DNA of 41,736 nucleotides from Lachnospiraceae bacterium. GTDB taxonomy: Bacteria > Bacillota > Clostridia > Lachnospirales > Lachnospiraceae. How positions within the stretch are numbered: position 1 is the first letter of the stretch; every line of letters begins with the position of its first letter. The notes beneath the pieces were generated by a model that made no database searches, had not been told where the DNA came from, and saw only the letters and a list, made by a program, of their open reading frames with translations. Position numbers and translations under genes: made by a program. The DNA is taken from the NCBI GenBank assembly GCA_023663945.1, contig JAMPGL010000036.1, forward strand, positions 1 to 41,736, read 5' to 3'. Below, one piece after another: positions 32,538 through 40,150 of the stretch.

Positions 32538-32834
32538 TTATCTCTGTGCTTCATAAACAACAACCTCATCTTTTTTAATCCGGTCAAGAAACCCTGCATC
32601 ACTTGATGTATCCGTGATTACATCTACCGCTCCGCCAAATGCCTTTTCAAGTTCATCAATAAAAGCTGCCAGCTGAAATAATGATTGTATCTTTCCTTTT
32701 GATATTATAAAATCATAATCACTTGTTTCGTTTGCCGTGTTTCTTGCTCTGGAGCCAAACAGCGCCACTCTGTCCGCACCATATTTTTGCGCGATAGGAG
32801 TAACTATATTTGATATATTTGATATATTTTCCAC
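32538..32834 (-). CDS. MNT-type minimal nucleotidyltransferase (antitoxin of HEPN-MNT systems)
   Basis: 98-residue nucleotidyltransferase. The active-site signature is ALFGSRARNTANETSDYDFI (about residues 24-43), with GSRAR and the two catalytic Asp (SDYD), and a third acidic residue in VDVITD (about 70-75). MNT proteins AMPylate and silence HEPN RNase toxins. GTG 32834 has a GGGAGG ribosome binding site eight bases ahead. The toxin that should follow is only a stub (32430-32537), so this is an orphaned antitoxin. It may persist through a regulatory role or by chance. Confidence 0.88.
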   Translation of the reverse strand: MENISNISNIVTPIAQKYGADRVALFGSRARNTANETSDYDFIISKGKIQSLFQLAAFIDELEKAFGGAVDVITDTSSDAGFLDRIKKDEVVVYEAQR

Positions 32835-33002
32835 TATTAACCTCCCGGATTTAAATTTATCCTTTTAAAAACAAATTCCTGCCCAAAATCATCTGCCTTT
32901 TTGCCTCATCAATCAGGATTTTTGAAGATAAATTTTAATACATCATACTATACTTTACTGTCCATTTCAAGGCATGGAAAATATTCTTTTGCACTCCAAG
33001 TA

Positions 33003-33031
33003 TTCAATTTTTCCCCGATTTCGTGTATAAT
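33003..33031 (+). promoter_or_regulatory. Promoter candidate of the REC-alarmone synthetase gene
   Basis: TATAAT (33026-33031) is a perfect -10; 17 bases earlier TTCAAT (33003-33008) is a weak -35. AGAGGAGAG before ATG 33070 is the ribosome binding site. The rest of the 32835-33069 gap shows no clear structure. Confidence 0.6.
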
Positions 33032-33069
33032 AGAAGACAGCACAGCATAAGAGGAGAGCGGGGATAGAA

Positions 33070-34161
33070 ATGCAAAGGATATTAGTAGTGGATGATGCGG
33101 AATTAAACCGTGAATTACTGCGTAATATACTGAAAGATGAGTACATAATCGAGATGGCGGAAGACGGGGAACAGGCGCTGATTAAATTTCAAGAGTATCA
33201 GGAGGAGATAGGAGCCATCCTGCTGGATTTGCAAATGCCCAATAAGAACGGCTTTGCGGTGATTGCGGAGATGAAAGCGGCGGGCTGGATGCAGAAGGTT
33301 CCAATCCTTATCATAAGCGGTGAGAACTCCGTAGAAATCGAAAATAAATGCCTTGAACTGGGAGCGGCGGATTTTATTCATAAGCCTTTTGAAGATTCCA
33401 TTGTCAGGAACCGGATTAGAAATACCATCGACCTGTTTGCAGGCAAAAACCGCCTTGAACAGAAGATTGAGGAACAAAGGGAAGCACTGAAAAAGCGGGA
33501 CCGCATCATACAGATACAGGCGGAAAAGCTGCAGGAGGCGGAGCCCTTTAACCGGCTGATGATGGAATACAGCTCAGCCATTATGGAAGTGGAGACAAGG
33601 CTGAGGGTGCTGAATGGAGAGTTTTCGCTGGAATACAATCGGAATCCTTTTGAGTCCATCAAAAGCAGGCTGAAATCGCCGGCAAGCATCTACGAAAAGC
33701 TGGCGCGCAAGGGTTATCCGGTCACGGTGGAGAGCATCAAAGAGCATTTAAAGGATGTTGCGGGACTGCGTGTAATCTGTTCTTTCCCGGATGACATTTA
33801 CCGGCTGGCGGAACTGCTGATTAAGCAGGACAATATTACCCTTCTTGGGAAAAAGGACTATATTAAAAGTCCCAAAGCCAATGGCTATAGGAGCCTTCAT
33901 TTGATTTTAAACGTGCCAATCTTTTTATCCAATGAAAAGAAATATATGAAGGTGGAAGTGCAGTTCCGGACTATCGCAATGGATTTTTGGGCAAGCTTAG
34001 AGCACAAGCTGAAATATAAGAAGGATATTGACAATACCGAGGAGATAGTGGGACAGTTGAAGCTTTGCGCCGATTCTATCGGGGCGCTGGATTACCAGAT
34101 GCAGGAGATACGGGACAAGATTGACAGCTCCAAGGAAGATAAGCTGTCCAATGACAGTTAG
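33070..34161 (+). CDS. Response regulator fused to a small alarmone ((p)ppGpp) synthetase
   Basis: 363 residues. The receiver domain (1-120) has Asp8/Asp9, phospho-acceptor Asp53 (LLDLQMPN), Ser83 (IISGEN) and Lys105 (IHKPFED). A charged coiled coil follows (about 125-160). The C-terminal part (about 165-345) is a RelA/SpoT synthetase domain of the RelQ/YjbM kind: SIKSRLKSPASIYEKLARKG (Arg200), KDVAGLRV (Asp229, Arg234), KKDYIKSPKANGYRSLH (Lys262, Tyr273, Arg274), and VEVQFRTIAMDFWASLEHKL (Glu296, Arg300). The residues needed for Mg and for pyrophosphate transfer look present, and no hydrolase domain exists. It should make alarmone from ATP and GTP/GDP under control of phosphorylation. No kinase adjoins it. 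It is 12 bases before holA. Confidence 0.88.
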   Translation: MQRILVVDDAELNRELLRNILKDEYIIEMAEDGEQALIKFQEYQEEIGAILLDLQMPNKNGFAVIAEMKAAGWMQKVPILIISGENSVEIENKCLELGAADFIHKPFEDSIVRNRIRNTIDLFAGKNRLEQKIEEQREALKKRDRIIQIQAEKLQEAEPFNRLMMEYSSAIMEVETRLRVLNGEFSLEYNRNPFESIKSRLKSPASIYEKLARKGYPVTVESIKEHLKDVAGLRVICSFPDDIYRLAELLIKQDNITLLGKKDYIKSPKANGYRSLHLILNVPIFLSNEKKYMKVEVQFRTIAMDFWASLEHKLKYKKDIDNTEEIVGQLKLCADSIGALDYQMQEIRDKIDSSKEDKLSNDS

Positions 34162-34173
34162 GAGGAGGCAGGA

Positions 34174-35151
34174 TTGCAGCGGCTGAATCAGGATATAAAA
34201 ACCGGACAACTGAATCACGTTTACCTTCTCTACGGAGAGGAGGCGTATCTGCGAAAGCAGTACAAGGACAGGCTGAAAGAGGCTGTCATCGGTGATGATA
34301 CTATGAATTATCATTACTATGAAGGGAAAAATATTTCCTTGGGGGAGATTATTGACCAAGCGGAGACCATGCCCTTTTTTGCGGATAAAAGGCTGATTAT
34401 TCTGGAAAACAGCGGACTTTTTAAAGGCGGAGGCGAAGAGCTGGCGGAATATTTGAAAGCACCTGCCGACACCGTTTACTTTCTTTTTGTGGAGACGGAG
34501 GTGGACAAGCGGAGCAGGCTGTATAAGGCAGTCGCCTCAAAGGGATGCGCCGTAGAATTTGGCGTGCAGGATGAGAGCACCCTAAAACGCTGGATTTTGG
34601 GAATGATGAAAAAAGAAAATAAGAAGATTTCCAGTTCTGCGCTTGATTATCTGTTGGAGATGACCGGCACGGATATGGAGAATATCCGGAGAGAAACGGA
34701 AAAGCTTTTTTCCTATTGTCTGGATAAAGAGACTGTCACGGAAAGGGATATTGAGCAGATCTGTACCAGAAGGATTTCCAGTCATATTTTTGATATGATA
34801 AACGCCATTGCAGACAGACAGCAAAAGAAGGCGCTGGACTTATACTATGAGCTGTTGGCGCTGAAGGAACCGCCCATGAGGATTCTGGTTTTGATTACCA
34901 GACAGTTCAATCTTTTATTGCAGGTAAAGGAGCTTGCCGGAAAGGGATATCAGGGCAGGGCAATTGGTGAAAAGGTGGGGCTGCCGGGATTTGTTGCAGG
35001 CAAGTATGTCACTCAGGCTTCCCGTTTTAAGAAGGAGGAACTGCGGGAAACCGTGGAGGCGTGCGTGGAGGCGGAAGAGGCAATCAAGACCGGCAGGATG
35101 AATGACCTTATGAGCGTGGAGCTGTTAATTATCAAGTATAGTACCAAATAA
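34174..35151 (+). CDS. holA: DNA polymerase III delta subunit
   Basis: 325-residue clamp-loader delta subunit. The N-terminal domain has VYLLYGEEAYLRKQYKDRL (about 12-30), then ILENSGLFKGGGEELAEYL (about 85-103); the middle has TGTDMENIRRETEKLFSY (about 162-179) and the C-terminal part DLMSVELLIIKYS. This part of HolA interacts with the tau/delta-prime complex and opens the beta clamp. TTG 34174 follows AGGAGGAGG. It is the core gene that normally marks the end of the comEC neighbourhood in Clostridia. Here it is co-directional with and 12 bases after the alarmone synthetase fusion. Confidence 0.93.
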   Translation: MQRLNQDIKTGQLNHVYLLYGEEAYLRKQYKDRLKEAVIGDDTMNYHYYEGKNISLGEIIDQAETMPFFADKRLIILENSGLFKGGGEELAEYLKAPADTVYFLFVETEVDKRSRLYKAVASKGCAVEFGVQDESTLKRWILGMMKKENKKISSSALDYLLEMTGTDMENIRRETEKLFSYCLDKETVTERDIEQICTRRISSHIFDMINAIADRQQKKALDLYYELLALKEPPMRILVLITRQFNLLLQVKELAGKGYQGRAIGEKVGLPGFVAGKYVTQASRFKKEELRETVEACVEAEEAIKTGRMNDLMSVELLIIKYSTK

Positions 35152-35186
35152 GCGGAGCGTATCAATAAGAAAGGAAGGAAACCAAA

Positions 35187-35633
35187 ATGAGCATGATTGA
35201 TGAAGTGAGAAGCCAGATGATGGAGGCTATGAAGAGCAAGGATAAGGCAAGGAAGGATGCCCTTTCCATGCTGCTTTCCGCGTTAAAGAATAAGGCGATT
35301 GACAAGCGGGAGGATTTGACGGAAGCGGAAGAGTTTGAAGTGGTCAAAAAGGAAATGAAGCAGACTAAGGAGACTATGGAGCTTGCCCCTGACGACAGGG
35401 AAGATATCAAAGAGGCGTGCCGTGTGCGCCTTAGCGTGTATCAGGAATTTGCTCCGGAGGAGATGAGCGAGGAGGCAATCCGCGCGGCAGTGGCGGAGAC
35501 GCTTGAAAGTCTTGGGATTACGGAACCCTCCGGCAAAGATAAAGGAAAGGTCATGAAGGAACTGATGCCGAAGGTAAAAGGAAGAGCGGACGGCGGACTG
35601 GTAAACAAAATCGTTGGAGAGATGCTGAGTTAG
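35187..35633 (+). CDS. GatB/YqeY-domain protein
   Basis: 148-residue YqeY-like protein: helix-rich domain related to the tRNA-binding tail of GatB. Motifs DEVRSQMMEAMKSKDKARKD (about 5-24), KREDLTEAEEFEVVKKEMKQ (about 43-62), RLSVYQEFAPEEMSEE (about 81-96) and MKELMPKVKGRADGGLVNKI (about 122-141) are typical. It often appears near rpsU or primase in other bacteria; the role is unclear, possibly linked to tRNA amidation. ATG 35187 follows AGGAAGG. The next gene starts one base after its stop. Confidence 0.9.
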   Translation: MSMIDEVRSQMMEAMKSKDKARKDALSMLLSALKNKAIDKREDLTEAEEFEVVKKEMKQTKETMELAPDDREDIKEACRVRLSVYQEFAPEEMSEEAIRAAVAETLESLGITEPSGKDKGKVMKELMPKVKGRADGGLVNKIVGEMLS

Positions 35634-35634
35634 G

Positions 35635-36120
35635 ATGAAAAGTGCACTGACTACCCTGTGCTACATCGAAAAAGACGGAAAATACCTGATGCTGCACAGG
35701 GTTTCTAAGAAAAATGATGTAAATAAAGACAAATGGATTGGCGTGGGCGGACATTTTGAACCGGGAGAGAGCCCGGAAGAATGCCTGCTCCGTGAGGTGA
35801 AGGAGGAGACGGGACTGGTGCTGACAAGCTGGAGGTTCCGCGGAATCGTGACCTTCTGTTACAAGGATGACCCGGCGGAGTATATGTGCCTTTATACCGC
35901 GGACGGATACCAGGGAACCCTTACGAGCTGTGCGGAAGGCGTTCTGGAATGGGTGGAAAAGGAACGTGTGAGGGAGCTGAATCTGTGGAAGGGCGACCTT
36001 TTATTCTTTGATCTGATAGAAAAAGATGTTCCATTCTTTTCCATGAAGCTCTGCTACCGCGGGGACGGTGTGCTGTATCGTGCCGTCCTTGACGGAAAAG
36101 AGCTGGAAATCCCGGATTAA
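35635..36120 (+). CDS. Nudix hydrolase (8-oxo-dGTP diphosphatase-like)
   Basis: 161-residue Nudix enzyme with a complete Nudix box, GGHFEPGESPEECLLREVKE followed by ETGL (about residues 38-61, matching G-x5-E-x7-REU-x-EE-x-G-U). It hydrolyses a nucleoside diphosphate linked to X; MutT-like sanitation of oxidised nucleotides is the usual guess for this length. Translation is likely coupled to the YqeY-like gene (one-base gap). Directly after its stop comes the response-regulator scar at 36136-36192, so the end of its original transcription unit is rearranged. Confidence 0.92.
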   Translation: MKSALTTLCYIEKDGKYLMLHRVSKKNDVNKDKWIGVGGHFEPGESPEECLLREVKEETGLVLTSWRFRGIVTFCYKDDPAEYMCLYTADGYQGTLTSCAEGVLEWVEKERVRELNLWKGDLLFFDLIEKDVPFFSMKLCYRGDGVLYRAVLDGKELEIPD

Positions 36121-36135
36121 ATCCTGCGTGACTTC

Positions 36136-36192
36136 GAGCTTGAAGGGGCACCCATCAAGGCGGTTTACAGGATTGGTTATGTTTGGGAAGTT
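36136..36192 (+). pseudogene. 3' scar of an OmpR-type response regulator gene
   Basis: In one frame this stretch reads ELEGAPIKAVYRIGYVWEV, nearly the end of the regulator at 39486 (KLEGAPIKTVYGIGYVWGL). Over about 52 bases the two DNA segments differ at only about seven positions by eye. No other part of a regulator is present. It is therefore a fragment of a related gene left by deletion or insertion. The minus-strand AbiF-like gene ends inside it: its last four residues and its stop codon (36177-36192) lie on the opposite strand of the scar. Confidence 0.75.
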
Positions 36193-37055
36193 AATATATC
36201 CATCCAATCAATTGGAAAGCCCATGGTAGATTTGTCAACATGAGGATATTTTTCAAAAAGCAGCTGGATCGTATCGACAAATTCAATCCAATGCCTGTCC
36301 GTTGGAAGAATGTATTTTAAGCAGATTAGAGTGCTGAACACACGAATATTTGTAATACCAAGATTTCTGTCTTTTGGATATAATTTTGGTGTTTTTGTGA
36401 GCTTGGCATTGTATAAACGCCCATAATGGGCGCAGAGATTGCGGACATATGCGATGCTTTCAATCCAGCTCTCAAAGTATATGTAACTAATACCATAAGT
36501 ATGAGAAACTATTTTTTTATCGGTGCTTTTCATATTTTTAAAAAATTTTGACAAAGTGCCAAAGCTGAAGACTTCAACTAAAGCGTAAAAAGGAATATCA
36601 CCATTTTCATAGTTGCTTTGAAAATTTTTAATAAAAGGCGCTCTTTTATTACGATTGATTTCCTTTTGGATTTCATTGAGAAATGCAAAGTGAAAATTCT
36701 CATTGGAAAAATTTGCACTGTCTTTATAACCTAAAATTCCATAAGCTGATGAAAAATGGTTGGATATACGACATCGTAAATTGATTTCGACTTTTTCAAT
36801 CTGAGCGAACAATAATTGACGGAAATTTGCGTTAAATAAGTATAATTCAACAAGCTGTTCAAAAGTGATACCATCATAATAGAAACCATTCCTTGGTTTG
36901 AGACCAAGGCTATAAGCTTTAATAAATCTAAAATAAGAAACATCATTTAAAAAATGTGCGGCATAAGCTTCGTCTTTTATTATCAGATTAAGGGATTTTA
37001 AATTTTCTATTTGTTCTTCAACTGATAAAGCTTTTTGGCTCTTCTTTTTCTCCAT
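36177..37055 (-). CDS. Abi_2-family (AbiD/AbiF-like) HEPN ribonuclease, abortive-infection type
   Basis: 292-residue Abi_2 protein. The N-terminal motif SYFRFIKAYSLGLKPRNGFY (about 40-59), middle YLFNANFRQLLFAQIEKVEI NLR, and the C-terminal HEPN signature RNLCAHYGRLYN (residues 205-216, Arg205-x4-His210) are diagnostic. An earlier basic cluster LRCRISNHF (residues 93-101) is the usual second conserved part. HEPN proteins of this group cleave RNA and stop phage growth by halting the host. It is AT-richer than its neighbours, stands alone on the minus strand, and ends inside a foreign scar, so it is probably recently acquired. A structured leader RNA precedes it (37066-37127). Confidence 0.88.
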   Translation of the reverse strand: MEKKKSQKALSVEEQIENLKSLNLIIKDEAYAAHFLNDVSYFRFIKAYSLGLKPRNGFYYDGITFEQLVELYLFNANFRQLLFAQIEKVEINLRCRISNHFSSAYGILGYKDSANFSNENFHFAFLNEIQKEINRNKRAPFIKNFQSNYENGDIPFYALVEVFSFGTLSKFFKNMKSTDKKIVSHTYGISYIYFESWIESIAYVRNLCAHYGRLYNAKLTKTPKLYPKDRNLGITNIRVFSTLICLKYILPTDRHWIEFVDTIQLLFEKYPHVDKSTMGFPIDWMDILTSQT

Positions 37056-37065
37056 ATATTCCTCA

Positions 37066-37156
37066 CAAAATTAAACGACCCGACGTGGTACGCATCGTTG
37101 AGAGGCGTGTCGGGTTCTGTTGCTAATATTATATGTGAAAAAAAGGAGAAATGCAA
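37066..37156 (-). ncRNA. Promoter and structured leader RNA upstream of the AbiF-like gene
   Basis: On the minus strand, TTGCAT (37156-37151), 17 bases and TATAAT (37133-37128) form a good promoter. The transcript would begin near 37121. It folds into a stem of CCCGAC (37114-37109) with GTCGGG (37084-37079), extended inward by ACGC (37108-37105) with GCGT (37093-37090) around the loop CTCTCAACGAT. The loop side carries CCTC, which could pair with the GAGG of the abiF ribosome binding site (37064-37061) as a pseudoknot. A conserved structured RNA, called the abiF motif, is known upstream of Abi_2 genes; this is a candidate member. Matching has not been tested with a covariance model. Confidence 0.6.
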
Positions 37157-37210
37157 TAAAAATTTCTCTATCTATGCTGAAATTGTATTTTGCAATAACT
37201 CAAGTAAAAA

Positions 37211-37266
37211 ATGATGCAAAAATGATGCAATTATGATGCAGAAATGATGCATAGCAGGGTTATAAT
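37211..37266 (+). promoter_or_regulatory. Four 11-bp direct repeats before the promoter of the secreted-protein gene
   Basis: ATGATGCA occurs at 37211, 37222, 37233 and 37244, each exactly 11 bases apart (unit roughly AAAATGATGCA). A perfect -10 TATAAT lies at 37261-37266, so the last repeats cover the -35 region and no TTGACA is visible. One repeat per helical turn is the pattern of OmpR-type regulator binding sites. The two-component genes at 39486 and 40151 are downstream candidates. Confidence 0.65.
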
Positions 37267-37302
37267 GAGCCTGTTAAGGGAAGAACAGGAGGTAGTTTGA
37301 AA

Positions 37303-39342
37303 ATGAAAAAAGTGATGACAATTTTGGCTGCCTGCTTTATGCTGATGAACAATTTGATAGAGGGTGAATGCGACAGGCAGGAAAATTACAGCGAGAATGC
37401 TGAAAAAATTGAATTTCTGCCATTTCAGTGTTCATACAGTGAGCAGGAGGAGAATGGAATGGCGATTGTTTCCCTTGGAAGTCTGGACATCTACATTCCT
37501 GATGGGTGGCAAATGGAGACCAGACAGGAGGAAGTGATGACGCAGCATGTCCTTGTGGATGTCCATACCCAGCATGAGGGATGCTATGAGCATGAAATTG
37601 TTATCACGCCATATACAATTTCACATATGCCGGAAAATACTCTGCAGCTGGCAGGGGCAATGAAAGAGTATTTTCCTGTCCCGGTTCTGTATGGTCTTAA
37701 AGGAACGGGAAAAACGGAGGAAATCGAGGGATGCTGGATGTACGGAGAAAATCATGAGACAGAAGAGCAGGAGTATTTTCTCTTTTTGCGGGAAAATTCT
37801 TCAAGGAAAAGCCCTCGGGGAGAGGGCAATGAGATGGAATTATTTCACGTCAGGGAAAGAGGCACTTATGATTATGAGAATCTTGTTAGAAATTTTCAAG
37901 ATTTTATGCGGTATATATATACAACTGACAATAGCGCAGGAGAGGAATATTATTATTGGTTTAACAGACAGTCGGCAGCTCCTCTGTTTGTTGTGATGCA
38001 ATCTTTGGGCAGGGACAGGGAAGGTGAGGTTAAAGTGTATCAGCAGGGGAATTATGATACACCAATTGCCTGCGTGCAGGTACAAAACCTGACTCCGGGC
38101 TGGATAGAAATTATGGACATTAATGGGGATGGAAATGAGGATTTTATACGTGATTACCAATTGGCAGATCCTCCGTATTCCGCCGCGTATGCGATAGAGG
38201 AGGATTTTGATGGATATTTATGGGATGAGGAGCAGAATACATTTATTTATACTCCCGGGAAGGTGATGCTGGAGGAATATAGTTACCTGTGGGATGAGAG
38301 CATTAATTTGGATTCCCCAAAGGAGGAGGAATTGATTCCGGAAGGACTTATTGAATACCTGAAAGCACCCCTTTTGGAAAGCAAGGAGAAAATACAGGAT
38401 GTGATGCTTCCGATGGAATCAGACTATGAGCTGACTTTGGAGGAAGTACAAGAGCTTGCGGGGGATAATGAGGACATAGCAAATGAGATACGGGAAATTG
38501 AGATATATAGCGGTTCTGGAACATGGCTCTGGGTGGATGTCGACAACGATGGGATAAAGGACATTTATCTCAGCGAATATTTGGGTGGGAGTTTAGGGAG
38601 CATTTATTATTATCTTTTTGCGGGCAGAGAGGATGGAAGCTATGAACTGACGGATAAAATGGAAGAGCTTAGGCAGGAGTTTAGTTTTATCAAATGGAAA
38701 GGCAAAAATTATTTGGCGAAGATCACATGGGGGTTAGCCAAGAAGGTTAATAACGGAATTTCACTGGAATGTTATGAAGACGGCGCTTATCAGGGCGGAG
38801 TCTGGCTCGCTATTACCCCAAAAGAAGGGGGAAGAGAAATTGGGACTTCTTATTTGAAGGAGGAAAAATATCGCAGTGTGGAAGAAAATTTATTGGAATT
38901 TGCGAAGCAATACCAGATAGGGGAAGAAATGGGACCGGGAACGGCGGAGGCAGAGGATGCGGATGTTGAATATAACCGAAGCAGCGATCTTGATAATGAC
39001 GGGAAAGAGGAAAGATATACTTTAAGGATTTGGAAATCTACCACTTATCATTCGGTGGATGGGATTGTTTTCAATGTGGAAGACGAGGAGATTGATGCCC
39101 GGATTAAGGAAATATCCGATAGAGAAGAGATACCGGGACTCTTGTTAAATATGTGGGTCGATAAAACGGAATGTGGAAATATGATTTTCTTCTTATATGA
39201 AGAGGGGCTGTATGATTTTCATATCTGCGGCTGGCTGTTGTCAGAGGATACGGAGGAAAAAGTGGTACAAGTAGACTGCCTGAGTCAGGTGGAGGTAACA
39301 AAAAATATTATAGATGTAAATCTAGGGTGCATAAGGCATTAA
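37303..39342 (+). CDS. Secreted protein with three calcium-binding-like D-x-D-x-D-G motifs
   Basis: About 679 residues. The N-terminal signal-like stretch MKKVMTILAACFMLMNNLIEG (split: residues 1-21) lacks a clean lipobox, so secretion or a membrane anchor is uncertain. Three repeats match EF-hand/FG-GAP calcium loops: DINGDGNEDFI, DVDNDGIKDIY and DLDNDGKEERY (about residues 270, 408 and 562). The family is not recognised. ATG 37303 is ten bases after AGGAGG and preferred over TTG 37297. Its promoter has 11-bp repeats, and a response regulator and kinase follow it, so it could be the sensed or regulated envelope component. Acidic composition is high. Confidence 0.75.
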   Translation: MKKVMTILAACFMLMNNLIEGECDRQENYSENAEKIEFLPFQCSYSEQEENGMAIVSLGSLDIYIPDGWQMETRQEEVMTQHVLVDVHTQHEGCYEHEIVITPYTISHMPENTLQLAGAMKEYFPVPVLYGLKGTGKTEEIEGCWMYGENHETEEQEYFLFLRENSSRKSPRGEGNEMELFHVRERGTYDYENLVRNFQDFMRYIYTTDNSAGEEYYYWFNRQSAAPLFVVMQSLGRDREGEVKVYQQGNYDTPIACVQVQNLTPGWIEIMDINGDGNEDFIRDYQLADPPYSAAYAIEEDFDGYLWDEEQNTFIYTPGKVMLEEYSYLWDESINLDSPKEEELIPEGLIEYLKAPLLESKEKIQDVMLPMESDYELTLEEVQELAGDNEDIANEIREIEIYSGSGTWLWVDVDNDGIKDIYLSEYLGGSLGSIYYYLFAGREDGSYELTDKMEELRQEFSFIKWKGKNYLAKITWGLAKKVNNGISLECYEDGAYQGGVWLAITPKEGGREIGTSYLKEEKYRSVEENLLEFAKQYQIGEEMGPGTAEAEDADVEYNRSSDLDNDGKEERYTLRIWKSTTYHSVDGIVFNVEDEEIDARIKEISDREEIPGLLLNMWVDKTECGNMIFFLYEEGLYDFHICGWLLSEDTEEKVVQVDCLSQVEVTKNIIDVNLGCIRH

Positions 39343-39485
39343 TTTTAATAAATAATTGCAAATCGGGATGTTTTATTTATCCTTTACCCATGATAAAATT
39401 AGGGAAATTAAGACAGCTTGGAAATTTGTGACGCATACCGATATGGGATACAAATTTGCAGGGCGGTGGGAATGGGGGCTTTGAT

Positions 39486-40133
39486 ATGATGACAATCCTG
39501 ATTGTGGAAGATGATAAGCCGCTGAATGACGGCATTGCATTATCGCTGAATGGGACGAAAATTCTTCAGGCATATAACTTGAGGGAAGCCCGCGCTTTGC
39601 TGGATGAGACAGTCGATTTGATGATTCTTGATGTGAATCTTCCAGACGGAAGCGGGCTTGACTTTTGCCGGGAAGTCCGCGCATCCTGCCAGATGCCAGT
39701 TATCTTTCTCACCGCTAATGACATGGAGCTTGACATTGTGGCGGGTCTGGCATCGGGAGCAGACGATTATATTACAAAGCCTTTTTCGCTTGCAGTGCTC
39801 CGGGCGCGGATTGACGCCGTGATGAGACGGCGGATGCCTGCATCCGAGGTATATGAGCAGGGGGGCTTTTTCTTTGATTTCGGAAATATGGTTTTTCGCG
39901 TGGGTGAGACGGCTGTGAACCTGAGCAGGACAGAGCAAAAGCTGTTAAAGCTTCTGGTATCCAATCGGGGCATCACACTCTCACGGGATAAGCTGATTGA
40001 CCGCATCTGGTCTGACGGAGCAGAGTTTGTGGAGGAGAACGCTCTTTCCGTGGCGGTGGGACGGCTCCGGCAGAAGCTTGAAGGAGCGCCCATCAAGACG
40101 GTTTACGGGATTGGCTATGTCTGGGGTCTTTGA
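39486..40133 (+). CDS. OmpR-family response regulator
   Basis: About 215 residues. The receiver domain has EDD at residues 8-10, phospho-acceptor Asp52 in LILDVNLPDGSG (approximately), Thr in FLTAND, and Lys in YITKPF. The winged-helix domain (about 125-215) ends EGAPIKTVYGIGYVWGL, the sequence duplicated as the scar at 36136. ATG 39486 (or 39489) gives a normal start MMTILIVEDD; the longer frame from 39456 has a glycine-rich extension without support. An 8-bp inverted repeat AAATTTGT/ACAAATTT lies just upstream (39422-39457) and may be an operator or leader hairpin. The partner kinase follows, overlapping only through an alternative start. Confidence 0.92.
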   Translation: MMTILIVEDDKPLNDGIALSLNGTKILQAYNLREARALLDETVDLMILDVNLPDGSGLDFCREVRASCQMPVIFLTANDMELDIVAGLASGADDYITKPFSLAVLRARIDAVMRRRMPASEVYEQGGFFFDFGNMVFRVGETAVNLSRTEQKLLKLLVSNRGITLSRDKLIDRIWSDGAEFVEENALSVAVGRLRQKLEGAPIKTVYGIGYVWGL

Positions 40134-40150
40134 CCCTTAGGAGGATGAAG

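Noticed and set aside
37211-37251. CRISPR-like array
   Set aside because: Units are 11 bases with no spacers; too short for CRISPR and better explained as regulator sites.
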